Assembly: GCA_910586275.1 (NCBI GenBank)
Contig: CAJUIM010000073.1
Coordinates: 1-17,995 of the forward strand
Direction of reading: 5' to 3'
Length of the DNA stretch: 17,995 bases
DNA from: an uncultured Lachnospiraceae bacterium
GTDB taxonomy: Bacteria; Bacillota; Clostridia; Lachnospirales; Lachnospiraceae
This document shows positions 1 through 7,718 of this stretch, in pieces. The translations under genes and the position numbers were made by a program. Each line of letters starts with the position of its first letter. Within the stretch, counting starts at the first letter, position 1. The notes under the pieces are model-generated. The model searched no databases and was not told the origin of the DNA. It saw nothing but the letters and a program-made list of their open reading frames with translations.

Positions 1-200
1 GAAGGTCCGAGTGAAAAACATCGTTCCTGATGCGGGCTGCGGCTTAAGTTAATGATATTGGGGGATAACCGAATAGTTATATAGGAGGAACACTCGCGCA
101 GCGGGTGTTCGTTTCTTGTGAGCCGCCCGGGAGCGGCAGAGCATGACAGGAGGGCATGGCAGGAAATGCCTGTAAAGCCTAAAAGGGAGGAGTGGGAGAA
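1..200 (+). other. Structured leader or intergenic region before the antiporter operon
   Basis: No convincing gene is visible in these 200 bases. Several local inverted repeats occur in a row: ATAAC/GTTAT (65-69 and 76-80), the 10-bp hairpin at 88-110, GCCGC/GCGGC (122-126 and 133-137) and GGCAT/ATGCC (153-157 and 166-170). I see no good sigma-A promoter, so the start site may lie upstream of the window or use a non-canonical promoter. I compared the sequence from memory with common riboswitch cores (c-di-AMP, M-box, TPP, cobalamin, glycine, fluoride) and recognised none. A cation-responsive leader is only a hypothesis based on the downstream genes. Confidence 0.35.
88..110 (+). terminator. 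Hairpin upstream of the antiporter operon; terminator or attenuator candidate
   Basis: The left arm GAACACTCGC (88-97) pairs with the right arm GCGGGTGTTC (101-110) around a GCA loop. This gives a 10-bp stem with one T-G wobble. It is followed by GTTTCTTGTG, an imperfect U-tract. The hairpin either ends an upstream transcript whose gene lies outside the window, or acts as an attenuator in the operon leader. An orphan AGGAGG (83-88) sits against the left arm with no start codon at usable spacing. The U-tract is too poor for a firm terminator call. Confidence 0.5.
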
Positions 201-662
201 ATGTACATATTATTTTTCCTGGTATGGATTATTTTCAACGGAGCCGTGACAACGGAGATTATTATATTCGGACTGGCGATTTCTGCAGTTATGTATGCTT
301 TTATCTGTAAATTTATGAATTATAGCATCCGGAAGGATATTTCTTATATGAAACGTTTTCCCTGCATGATGTTATATATCTGTGTGCTTGTATGGGAAAT
401 TACGAAGGCAAATTTTGCGGTTATGAAACTGATGACGGCATCCCGATATGATCTGGAACCGGTTTTGGTGAGGTTTAAGACAAACCTGAAGACGAGGCAG
501 TCCAGAGTGATATTGGCAAATTCCATTACTCTGACACCCGGGACCATTACGGTTTCTCTGGAAGCGGATGAGTATGTGGTGCATTGTCTTGATAAAGAAC
601 TGGCAGAGGGAATGAACCATTCCATATTTGTGGAATTATTAGAAAAGTTGGAAAGGATGTAG
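201..662 (+). CDS. mrpE: Cation/proton antiporter subunit E (MnhE/MrpE, MbhA-like)
   Basis: This 153-residue membrane protein is the first gene of the antiporter operon. Residues 1-40 form two hydrophobic segments and a third lies near 52-70. The C-terminal half is cytoplasmic and carries the family hallmark NSITLTPGTITVSL (107-120). MrpE-type subunits are small structural parts of Mrp/Mnh/Mbh complexes that sit beside the antiporter core and do not pump on their own. I chose the ATG at 201 because AGGAG at 188-192 lies 8 nt upstream. A GTG at 192 would add only three residues and overlaps that ribosome binding site. The next gene starts 5 nt after the stop. Length and motif fit the family well. 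Confidence 0.93.
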   Translation: MYILFFLVWIIFNGAVTTEIIIFGLAISAVMYAFICKFMNYSIRKDISYMKRFPCMMLYICVLVWEITKANFAVMKLMTASRYDLEPVLVRFKTNLKTRQSRVILANSITLTPGTITVSLEADEYVVHCLDKELAEGMNHSIFVELLEKLERM

Positions 663-667
663 GTAAT

Positions 668-1009
668 ATGGTTGTGACGGGCGAACTGACGGCATTAGGG
701 GCGGCATATAGGACTGTTTTCGTAGGGGCATTGATATTTCTTGCGCTGATGGTGCTCCTTTGCTTAATCCGGGCAGTAAAAGGCCCAAGCGTGGCTGACC
801 GGATTGTGGCGGTCAATATGATGGGAACCATGGTCATGGTCATGATTGCCATATTGGCGCTTTTGCTGAAAGAAGGGTATTTGGTGGATATTTGTCTCAT
901 ATATGCCATGATAAGCTTTCTGGCGGTAATCGTGCTGACAAAAGTATATATGGGCGTATACCGAGAGAATGAGAATACGAAAGGGGAACGGGAAAATGGG
1001 TGTCATTGA
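668..1009 (+). CDS. mrpF: Cation/proton antiporter subunit F (MnhF/MrpF, MbhB-like)
   Basis: This 113-residue protein has three predicted membrane helices (about 16-36, 48-68 and 76-97). The signature RAVKGPSVADRIVAVN (35-50) is typical of MrpF/PhaF, with a buried acidic residue in the last helix region (D74 in YLVDICLIYAM). In Mrp complexes this subunit packs with MrpE and MrpG near the cation-handling side. The hydrophilic tail after residue 97 is longer than in most MrpF proteins, which are about 90 residues, and its coding sequence overlaps the next gene by 14 nt. The ribosome binding site is weak, so translation probably depends on coupling to mrpE, which ends 5 nt upstream. Confidence 0.92.
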   Translation: MVVTGELTALGAAYRTVFVGALIFLALMVLLCLIRAVKGPSVADRIVAVNMMGTMVMVMIAILALLLKEGYLVDICLIYAMISFLAVIVLTKVYMGVYRENENTKGERENGCH

Positions 1010-1400
1010 ATGGGTGCGTTTTATTCTGGGCACGGCGGTGCTTCTGGTTGGGCTGTCCATATTTGTAGTGGAAATTTTCGGGATTTTCCATATGAAGTAT
1101 GTACTGAACCGGATGCATGCGGCGGCCATGGGGGATACATTGGGAATCAGTATTTCTTTGCTTGGGCTGATGATTTTTTCGGGACTTAACTTTACAACTT
1201 TAAAAATGATACTTATCGTTGCATTTTTGTGGCTGGCTTCCCCTGTCTCATCCCATTTGATTGCCCGGTTGGAAGTATCCACCAATAAGAATTTGGATAA
1301 GTTCTGTGAGACGGATATGGTATTGACGGGAACCGGGCAGCTCACAAAAGCAGAGCCGGGGAATGAAGAAACCGGGGATGAATCTTCGGGCATGCATTAA
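996..1400 (+). CDS. mrpG: Cation/proton antiporter subunit G (MnhG/MrpG, MbhC-like)
   Basis: This 134-residue protein has three hydrophobic helices (about 6-30, 49-64 and 68-88). It carries the MrpG pattern NRMHAAAMGDTLG (38-50) and the helix-3 pattern WLASPVSSHLIARL (79-92). The family partners with MrpF and MrpE in the small-subunit cluster of Mrp/Mbh complexes. I set the start at ATG 996 because a purine-rich AAGGGG precedes it and the protein then begins at the usual first helix. An in-frame ATG at 969 would add nine charged residues and deepen the overlap with mrpF. The tail after residue 100 is polar and poorly conserved. A 65-nt gap follows, the longest inside the operon. Confidence 0.92.
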   Translation: MGVIEWVRFILGTAVLLVGLSIFVVEIFGIFHMKYVLNRMHAAAMGDTLGISISLLGLMIFSGLNFTTLKMILIVAFLWLASPVSSHLIARLEVSTNKNLDKFCETDMVLTGTGQLTKAEPGNEETGDESSGMH

Positions 1401-1465
1401 CATACTCCTGATTGTGTCCGGGAAGTTATTTCTGCAGAATGAGGAATCGGGAGAGGAGGATTGGT

Positions 1466-1774
1466 ATGCAGGTATTTCAATATATTTTACTTGGATTTTT
1501 AGTCTTGTGTGCGATTTCTGTCAGTTTTTCCAGAAAACTGCTGAATTCTATTATGATTTTTATGTCCTACAGCCTTGTTATGTCAATTATATGGATTTGT
1601 TTGGAATCGCCGGATTTGGCTATTACGGAAGCGGCAGTGGGGGCAGGCGTTACCAGTGTGTTGTTTTTTGTTACTTTAAAGAAAATTAATGCAATCGATG
1701 CGGCCGACCAGCCGGAAGCAAATGATGAGGATATGGCCGGAACGGAAGGGGAGGGCGGAAAAGGGAATGAGTAA
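1466..1774 (+). CDS. mbhD: MbhD-like / DUF4040 membrane subunit
   Basis: This 102-residue protein has three hydrophobic helices. Its hallmark is SPDLAITEAAVGAGVTSVLF (48-67), which matches the MbhD/DUF4040 domain (PF13244). In canonical Mrp antiporters this domain is part of the long MrpA C-terminus; in archaeal Mbh/Mbx it is a separate gene, as here. The conserved glutamate in the ITEAA motif is likely part of the proton or cation path. ATG 1466 follows AGGAGG (1454-1459) at 6-nt spacing, which excludes longer in-frame starts. The tail after residue 78 is acidic. The stop overlaps the next gene by 8 nt, so translation is probably coupled. Confidence 0.9.
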   Translation: MQVFQYILLGFLVLCAISVSFSRKLLNSIMIFMSYSLVMSIIWICLESPDLAITEAAVGAGVTSVLFFVTLKKINAIDAADQPEANDEDMAGTEGEGGKGNE

Positions 1775-2729
1775 GTTAAAATCAGAGAAAGAATATGAAA
1801 AAACCATGGCGTTCCGTTTTTTCCGGTGGCTTTCCGGAAGCAAGGATCCTTATATTGGTGAGGTTGAGATGAAGCCGCAGAAGGAATATAGGGAAGAAGA
1901 AGCCACTATTCAGGAGCGTATGCGTGAGCAGCAGATGATACGCGACAAGGTGTACGATACGGAAAATAATAAGTGGCTGTTGTTTTTCCGGCGTTTTTAC
2001 CGGTTTATGGCTGTCATATTCTGTGTGATACTGGGAGCGATGCTGATTTCCACTGTGTCCTATCTGCCGCCTACAGGCAATGCAAAAAACCCGGACAATA
2101 ACGAAGTGGCAAAGAGATATATAGAAAGCGGCATGCAGGAGACAGGAGCCGTGAATGTGGTTACAGGCATGATATTGACATACCGTGCGTTTGATACATT
2201 CGGTGAAACGAATGTGCTTTTTATTGCCACTTGCTGCGTTATGATTATGCTTATGGCAGAGGATGAAGAACTGAAAAGACGGGAACTTCTGAATGACCGG
2301 CGTTTTGAGCCGAAGAATGATGCCATTCTTCAGGGGGTAGCCACTTTATTGGTGCCGATTATTTTTATCTTCGGTATTTACATTATTCTGAACGGGCATC
2401 TTTCACCCGGCGGCGGTTTTTCCGGCGGGGCCACGATAGGAGCCGGGCTGATCCTGTATGTCAGCGCCTTTGGGTTTAAGAAAACCCAACGTTTTTTCAA
2501 CGAAAAAATTTATAAAGTTGCTAAAGTGACAGCCCTGTGCATGTATGGGCTGATAGGGATTTATTATTATGTGACGGGTGCAAACGGATGGGAAAACCAT
2601 ATACCGCTGGGAACTGCGGGCCATATCGTCAGCGCGGGCATTATTTTCCCTATCAATATATGCGTAGGGATCGAGGTGGCTTGTACGATGTATGCTTTCT
2701 ATGCATTGTTCCGAAGGGGCGGATTGTAA
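1767..2729 (+). CDS. mrpB: Fused MbhE-like + MnhB/MrpB antiporter subunit
   Basis: This 320-residue protein joins two modules that are separate genes in Mbh operons. Residues 1-70 are hydrophilic and rich in Glu, Lys and Arg. Residues 76-165 resemble MbhE, with a helix followed by SYLPPTGN, then ETGAVNVVTGMILTYRAFDT (125-144) and a second helix. Residues 186-320 are a MnhB domain with the hallmark NGHLSPGGGFSGG (209-221) and three further helices. MnhB is a core Mrp subunit beside MrpC; MbhE corresponds to the last part of MrpA. The fusion ties together subunits that must sit next to each other. ATG 1767 is preceded by GGAAAAGGG and overlaps the previous gene by 8 nt. The charged N-terminal extension is unusual and its role is unknown. 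Confidence 0.88.
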   Translation: MSKLKSEKEYEKTMAFRFFRWLSGSKDPYIGEVEMKPQKEYREEEATIQERMREQQMIRDKVYDTENNKWLLFFRRFYRFMAVIFCVILGAMLISTVSYLPPTGNAKNPDNNEVAKRYIESGMQETGAVNVVTGMILTYRAFDTFGETNVLFIATCCVMIMLMAEDEELKRRELLNDRRFEPKNDAILQGVATLLVPIIFIFGIYIILNGHLSPGGGFSGGATIGAGLILYVSAFGFKKTQRFFNEKIYKVAKVTALCMYGLIGIYYYVTGANGWENHIPLGTAGHIVSAGIIFPINICVGIEVACTMYAFYALFRRGGL

Positions 2730-2759
2730 ATTCTGGAAGAGGGAAAGGAGTTTTTTTCC

Positions 2760-3134
2760 ATGGGAAATAATTTATTTACTAATTATGGGGAAGCCGTGGC
2801 GATGGTTCTGTTTGTCATAGGTTTCGGCAATTTGCTGCTGCAAAGCAACCTGATTAAGAAAATTATCGGACTGAATATCATGGATACGGCGGTGTACTTG
2901 TTTTTGGCCGAGAAGGGATATATCCGGGGACGGGTGGCTCCAATCGTGGTCAACGGCGTGCAGAGTGTAGAAGCTTATATCAATCCGGTGCCGAGCGGCT
3001 TGGTGCTTACCGGCATTGTAGTGTCCGTATCCGTTTCGGCACTTATGCTGTCGCTTACTATACGGCTTTATCAGAGATATCATACATTGGATCTGGACGA
3101 AATATCCCTGCGGCTGAAAAAGGAGGGGTTATAA
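2760..3134 (+). CDS. mrpC: Cation/proton antiporter subunit C (MnhC/MrpC, NuoK-like, MbhG-like)
   Basis: This 124-residue protein has three membrane helices (about 10-28, 34-52 and 79-103) and belongs to the NuoK/MrpC/MbhG family. The family pattern NPVPSGLVLTGIVVSVSVSA (75-94) replaces the more usual DP(L/I)PQALVLTAIVI. Helix 2 carries the IGLNIMDTAVYLF segment seen in this family. The subunit contributes to the channel between small subunits and the first antiporter subunit. AGGAG (2746-2750) lies 9 nt before ATG 2760, across a run of seven T residues. The tail after residue 105 is charged. The next gene begins 3 nt after the stop. Confidence 0.9.
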   Translation: MGNNLFTNYGEAVAMVLFVIGFGNLLLQSNLIKKIIGLNIMDTAVYLFLAEKGYIRGRVAPIVVNGVQSVEAYINPVPSGLVLTGIVVSVSVSALMLSLTIRLYQRYHTLDLDEISLRLKKEGL

Positions 3135-3137
3135 AAG

Positions 3138-4655
3138 ATGAGGGAACAAATGGAGTTTGTACAGAATTTTCCTTGTTTTTCCATTATGCTCTGTATGTTT
3201 GCGGGAATCATCAGTTCCGCGCTGAAAGGAAAAGCCGCTAAGATGGTCAATATGGCGGTACTGTGCATAAATATTCTGATGTCTGCGGCTGTGCTTTTGT
3301 TTGCGGCATATGCCGGTGAGTTTTATGTATATGTAATGGGAAAGTTTCCTGCGCCTTGGGGAAATGAACTGCGGGTAGGGGTGCTGGAGGCTGGGATGGC
3401 ATTGTTTTTCTGTGTGATTATGCTTTTGTCCCTGATGGGCGGGAGGCATAAACTGGCACAGGAAGTGGAAGCGGGGAAGCATGGTCTGTATTACATACTG
3501 ACGGATTTGATGCTGAGTTCCCTGCTGGCGCTGATTTATACCAATGACTTGTTTACGGCGTATGTATTTGTGGAAATTAATACGATTTCCGCCTGCGGCT
3601 TGATTATGATCCGGCAGAACGGGCGCACCATAGAAGCGGCGGTGCGGTATATGATAATGAGCCTGCTTGGTTCCGGCCTGTTTTTGATCGGGCTGTGCAT
3701 GCTTTATGACATGACGGGGCATCTGCTGATGTCCAATATCAGGCAGGAGGTTGCGGATATCTATGCGGCAAGCAGTGCAGGAGGAAGCTTCCATGTGCCA
3801 TTGCTGGTGACAATTGCCCTGATTTCGGTGGGCCTTGCCATTAAGAGCGCATTATTCCCGTTCCATGCCTGGCTGCCGGATGCTTACGGGTATTCTACGG
3901 TATCCTCGGCGGCTATTCTTTCCAGTCTTGTTTCCAAGGGATATATTTTTCTGCTGTTTAAGATTATTTACAGGGTCATTGGTTTTGACGCTTTCCGCAG
4001 CAGTAAGATTATAGACGTACTTTTTGTATTCGGACTGATGGGGATGGTATTCGGTTCCCTGAGCGCCATAAAGGAAAATGATGTCCGAAGAATGATTGCC
4101 TTCTCTTCCATAGCCCAGATCGGGTATATTTATATGGGCATCGGGTTAGGAACCCAAGTAGGAATGGTGGCTTCCGTCTTCCATGTGCTGTCCCATGCGG
4201 CCACTAAGTCATTGCTCTTTATCGCGGCAATCGGACTGACGGATGTGTCGGGGGGCAGCAGAAAGCTGATAGAACTGACAGGTTCGGGATATCGGAACAA
4301 AATAGCGGGGGCTACTTTTTTGGTGGGTGCCCTGTCCATGGTGGGAGTGCCTATGTTTTCCGGCTTTATCAGTAAGCTGCTGTTTGCACAGGCGGCCGTG
4401 CAGAATGACGTGAAAATGCTGCCCACATTGATTGTGCTTGGAATCAGTACTGTTTTAAATGCCATTTATTTTATGAAGACGGCAATCCGTATCTATACGC
4501 CGGTGGAAGATACCGGGTATCCTACGGTAACTTGGAGACAGAATAAAACCTATGCGGCGGCATTGGTTTGTTTTATGGCATTAAACGTAGTGCTTGGGGT
4601 TTTTTCCCAGCCCATTGTGGATCTAATCGGGCTGGGGCTGGATATGTTTGCATAA
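3138..4655 (+). CDS. mrpD: Antiporter-like proton-conducting membrane subunit 1 (MnhD/MbhH type)
   Basis: This 505-residue polytopic protein is of the NuoL/M/N and MrpA/D superfamily (proton_antipo_M), with about 14 helices. The expected charged chain is intact: E146 in helix 5 (YVFVEINTISA), K236 in the broken helix 7 (AIKSALFPFHAWLPDAY), K267 in helix 8 (SLVSKGY), H353 and K357 in helix 10 (LSHAATKSLLF) and K413 in helix 12 (FSGFISKLLF). These residues carry protons across the membrane in the family. Its place directly after mrpC matches MrpD and MbhH. It is the most divergent of the four paralogs, with PDAYGYSTVSSA instead of the common HPVAPAPASA. AGGAGG lies 11 nt before the ATG. Confidence 0.88.
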   Translation: MREQMEFVQNFPCFSIMLCMFAGIISSALKGKAAKMVNMAVLCINILMSAAVLLFAAYAGEFYVYVMGKFPAPWGNELRVGVLEAGMALFFCVIMLLSLMGGRHKLAQEVEAGKHGLYYILTDLMLSSLLALIYTNDLFTAYVFVEINTISACGLIMIRQNGRTIEAAVRYMIMSLLGSGLFLIGLCMLYDMTGHLLMSNIRQEVADIYAASSAGGSFHVPLLVTIALISVGLAIKSALFPFHAWLPDAYGYSTVSSAAILSSLVSKGYIFLLFKIIYRVIGFDAFRSSKIIDVLFVFGLMGMVFGSLSAIKENDVRRMIAFSSIAQIGYIYMGIGLGTQVGMVASVFHVLSHAATKSLLFIAAIGLTDVSGGSRKLIELTGSGYRNKIAGATFLVGALSMVGVPMFSGFISKLLFAQAAVQNDVKMLPTLIVLGISTVLNAIYFMKTAIRIYTPVEDTGYPTVTWRQNKTYAAALVCFMALNVVLGVFSQPIVDLIGLGLDMFA

Positions 4656-4674
4656 CAGAATAGAGGTAGATAGG

Positions 4675-6189
4675 ATGTTTACAATGTTGTTTCCAATAGT
4701 ATTCCCGATAGCGGCAGGATTTATATTGTTGATGATGAAGGAGCCGGGAAGCAGAAAGCTGCTGACCGGGTTTGTGGGATTGTCACTGACGGTTACGGGG
4801 GGTTCTGCAATGTATGCCGTATTCCATACGGAGGGGCAGGCAGTCATATTGTTTCAGCTGACACAGACGCTGCCCATATATTTTAAGCCGGATTCCTTAG
4901 GCATGCTGTTTGCGGGGGCAGTGACGGTAGTATGGGTACTGGCAGGGTTTTATTCTTTTTCTTATATGGCGCCCCATTCCGGAAAGAGGGAAGCCGGGGA
5001 GAAGGGGTTTTACGGTTTCTATCTGATGGTATTTGGTATTTTGCTAGGTTTGGGCTTTGCAGGGAATCTGATTACCTTTTATATGTTTTATGAACTTATG
5101 ACGTTGCTTTCCCTGCCTCTTGTGCTGCATACGAGAAGCAGGGAAGCGGTCATGGCGGGGCTGAAATATTTGTTTTATTCTTTCTGCGGGGCATATATGG
5201 CATTGTTTGGGCTGTATTTTCTGTACCGGTTCGGTAATACGCTGACTTTTACGGCAGGCGGAGTACTGGATCCTTCCATGGTGCCGGGGAATGAAAGTCT
5301 GCTGCTGACGGCGGCCTTTTTCATGATACTGGGGTTCAGTGTAAAAGCAGGTATGTTTCCGCTGCATGCGTGGCTGCCGACTGCCCATCCGGTGGCGCCG
5401 GCGCCGGCCAGTGCAGTACTGTCCGCAATTATCGTAAAAGGCGGCGTGCTTGGCATGATACGGGCAGTGTACTATATGTTCGGTGCGGATTTCATTCGGG
5501 GAACTTGGGTACAGACGGTCTGGATGGTATTGGCTTTGGTTACGGTGTTTATGGGATCCATGCTGGCCTATAGGGAAAATGTGCTGAAAAAGAGGCTGGC
5601 GTATTCCACGGTAAGTCAGCTTTCCTATATTTTATTTGGGCTGGCTTTGCTTCAGCCACAGGCAATGGAGGGCGCTTTGCTTCATGTAGTGTTCCATGCT
5701 TTTATTAAGTGCGGTTTGTTTCTTGCGGCCGGACTGATGATTCATCGGACCGGCAAGACAAAAGTGGATGAACTGCGGGGCATCGGGAAGGAGATGCCGG
5801 TAACGGTATGGTGTTATACGCTGGCCTCTCTGGCGTTGGTGGGGATACCGCCTGCCAGCGGGTTTATCAGTAAGTGGTACTTGGCAGAGGGGGCGCTTGC
5901 CTCCGGCATTCCGGTATTTTCCTGGCTGGGGCCGGTGATTTTGCTGATTAGCGCATTGCTTACGGCAGGCTATCTGCTGCCGGTTACGATGAAAGGCTTT
6001 TTCCCGGGTTCCGGTTATCTGCAAGGTAAACAGGAGGAAAAGAGAGGACTGTTTTTTTCCCTGAAAAAAGAAGCGTCGGCATGGATGCTGGCACCATTGA
6101 TGATATTGGCCGGTTTGGCGTTGGCATTGGGGATGTTCCCTAATCCGCTGGCTGTTTATATTTCCGATATTGTTTCGGAACTTTTGTAG
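4675..6189 (+). CDS. Antiporter-like proton-conducting membrane subunit 2 (MnhD/NuoM type)
   Basis: This 504-residue polytopic protein is of the same superfamily. Intact key residues are E140 in helix 5 (MFYELMTLLSLP), K224 in helix 7 (VKAGMFPLHAWLP), K255 in helix 8, H341 and K345 in helix 10 (FHAFIKCGLFL) and K400 in helix 12 (SGFISKW). The segment HPVAPAPASAVLS (238-250) is classic for NuoM, HyfB and MrpD. I chose ATG 4675 because AGAGG (4662-4666) sits 8 nt upstream. A TTG at 4648 would overlap the previous gene and lacks a ribosome binding site. It lies 19 nt downstream of subunit 1. Its closest relative in the window is the next gene; the two share many stretches and look like a tandem duplicate pair. 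Confidence 0.87.
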   Translation: MFTMLFPIVFPIAAGFILLMMKEPGSRKLLTGFVGLSLTVTGGSAMYAVFHTEGQAVILFQLTQTLPIYFKPDSLGMLFAGAVTVVWVLAGFYSFSYMAPHSGKREAGEKGFYGFYLMVFGILLGLGFAGNLITFYMFYELMTLLSLPLVLHTRSREAVMAGLKYLFYSFCGAYMALFGLYFLYRFGNTLTFTAGGVLDPSMVPGNESLLLTAAFFMILGFSVKAGMFPLHAWLPTAHPVAPAPASAVLSAIIVKGGVLGMIRAVYYMFGADFIRGTWVQTVWMVLALVTVFMGSMLAYRENVLKKRLAYSTVSQLSYILFGLALLQPQAMEGALLHVVFHAFIKCGLFLAAGLMIHRTGKTKVDELRGIGKEMPVTVWCYTLASLALVGIPPASGFISKWYLAEGALASGIPVFSWLGPVILLISALLTAGYLLPVTMKGFFPGSGYLQGKQEEKRGLFFSLKKEASAWMLAPLMILAGLALALGMFPNPLAVYISDIVSELL

Positions 6190-6204
6190 GGAAGGGGGCA
6201 GAGT

Positions 6205-7680
6205 ATGAGTGAGGTTATGTTATTGACCGTTATTTTATTGCCGGTGGCCGCAGGAGTGCTGACGATTGTGCTTCCGTTCAGGAAAAGATGGCATATGGAA
6301 GTATTTTTGGAGGCATTGGTAGTATTGAATACGATACTGGTCTGGTCACTTCTGCTTCATAGCCCGGAAGAGAGGTTTGTACTGGCCAATTTTACCGGCA
6401 ATCTAGCCATTGCCTTCAAAGTGGACGGGATGGCCATGGTGTTTGCCGGACTGGTTTCGTTTCTCTGGCCGTTGGCTACGCTGTTCGCTTTCGAATATAT
6501 GACAAAGGAAGAGCATGAAAAAATATTTTTTATGTTCTATACTATGACATACGGGGTGACGCTTGGCATTGCGTTGGCAGGTAATCTGCTGACGATGTAT
6601 TTCTTCTATGAACTGCTGACTTTGGTGACCGTTCCTCTTGTGATGCATACGCTCACAAGGGAGGCTATCTTGGCCAGCCGGAAATATCTGTATTATTCCC
6701 TTGGGGGAGCGGCCTTTGCCTTTATCGGCCTGATATTTGTCATAGTATATGGAAGCACTACGGATTTTGTGCTTGGCGGGGTTCTGGATGCGGCGAAAAT
6801 CGGAGATAAGGCAAATAATCTGCTGTTGGTTTATGTCATTGCTTTTATGGGGTTCGGCGTAAAAGCCGCTATCTGTCCGTTTAACTCATGGCTGCCTCAG
6901 GCAGGCGTGGCGCCTACTCCGGTAACGGCATTGCTTCATGCGGTGGCGGTGGTGAAGGCAGGGGCTTTTGCAATTCTTCGGCTGACTTATTACAGTTATG
7001 GCACGGAATTTCTAAGAGGAACTTGGGCGCAATATGTGACCATGGGAGTGGTCATGTTTACCATTGTGTATGGATGCAGCCGGGCGGTAAAGGAAACACA
7101 TATAAAAAGAAGGCTGGCTTATTCCACTATAAGCAATCTGTCCTATATTCTTTTCGGAATCGTAATTATGACCCCTCTCGGGATGGTAGGGGCACTTTCT
7201 CATTTGGTCTTTCATGCTTTTATGAAAATCTGTTCGTTTTTCTGTGCCGGGGCGATTATGCATCAGACGGAAAAGCATTATGTCCATGAACTGGATGGAA
7301 TGGGAAGGAAAATGCCGTTGGTATTCGGTATCTTTACGGTATCGGCCTTGGCACTTATGGGGGTGCCGGGATTGGCAGGATTCATAAGCAAGTGGAACTT
7401 GGCATCTGCGGCAGTGGAAAGCGGGAACGTGCTGGCTTATTTCGGTATCGGATGTCTCCTGCTGTCGGCACTCCTTACGGCTATATATATGCTGACTATA
7501 GTAATCAGGGCATTTTTTCCTTCCATAGATTTTGACGGGAGCGGGCTGGAGGGCGTGAAGGACCCTAATTGGAAAATGCTTGTGCCCTTGGCTGTATTTG
7601 CGGTGATGATATTAGTGTTCGGACTGTGTTCCGCACCCATGGTAAGATTTTTCGGGGATGTGGCAGAAGGAGTTTATTGA
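6205..7680 (+). CDS. Antiporter-like proton-conducting membrane subunit 3 (divergent, MrpA/NuoL-like helix 7-8 region)
   Basis: This 491-residue polytopic protein is a paralog of the preceding gene. It shares FYELLTL near 134-140, RGTW (271-274) and GFISKW (392-397). Key residues are E136, K220, K251, H337, K341 and K396. Its helix 7-8 region differs from its sister: CPFNSWLPQAGVAPTPVTAL (224-243) followed by LLHAVAVVKAG, with a histidine (H245). That resembles the NuoL/MrpA pattern APTPVSALLHAATMVKAG more than the NuoM pattern. The protein lacks the long C-terminal extension of true MrpA or NuoL. A purine-rich GGAAGGGGGC precedes the ATG. It follows subunit 2 by 15 nt and is surely cotranscribed with it. 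Confidence 0.86.
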   Translation: MSEVMLLTVILLPVAAGVLTIVLPFRKRWHMEVFLEALVVLNTILVWSLLLHSPEERFVLANFTGNLAIAFKVDGMAMVFAGLVSFLWPLATLFAFEYMTKEEHEKIFFMFYTMTYGVTLGIALAGNLLTMYFFYELLTLVTVPLVMHTLTREAILASRKYLYYSLGGAAFAFIGLIFVIVYGSTTDFVLGGVLDAAKIGDKANNLLLVYVIAFMGFGVKAAICPFNSWLPQAGVAPTPVTALLHAVAVVKAGAFAILRLTYYSYGTEFLRGTWAQYVTMGVVMFTIVYGCSRAVKETHIKRRLAYSTISNLSYILFGIVIMTPLGMVGALSHLVFHAFMKICSFFCAGAIMHQTEKHYVHELDGMGRKMPLVFGIFTVSALALMGVPGLAGFISKWNLASAAVESGNVLAYFGIGCLLLSALLTAIYMLTIVIRAFFPSIDFDGSGLEGVKDPNWKMLVPLAVFAVMILVFGLCSAPMVRFFGDVAEGVY

Positions 7681-7718
7681 GCAGCCGGAATTTCGGTTTA
7701 TATAATGGAGGTAGCAGA

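Noticed and set aside
2..52. Open frame ending in TAA that could be the C-terminus of an upstream gene (…KNIVPDAGCGLS)
   Set aside because: Only 16 codons are visible and nothing identifies a protein. It may equally be leader RNA.
143..182. Short leader ORFs (MTGGHGRKCL from 143, MAGNACKA from 156) before the first antiporter gene
   Set aside because: The first lacks a ribosome binding site and the second has AGGAGG only ~2 nt away, too close for initiation.
7569..7718. 50-codon upstream extension of antiporter subunit 4
   Set aside because: It lies inside the preceding gene in another frame. ATG 7719 has a well-placed GGAGG and begins at the expected first membrane helix.
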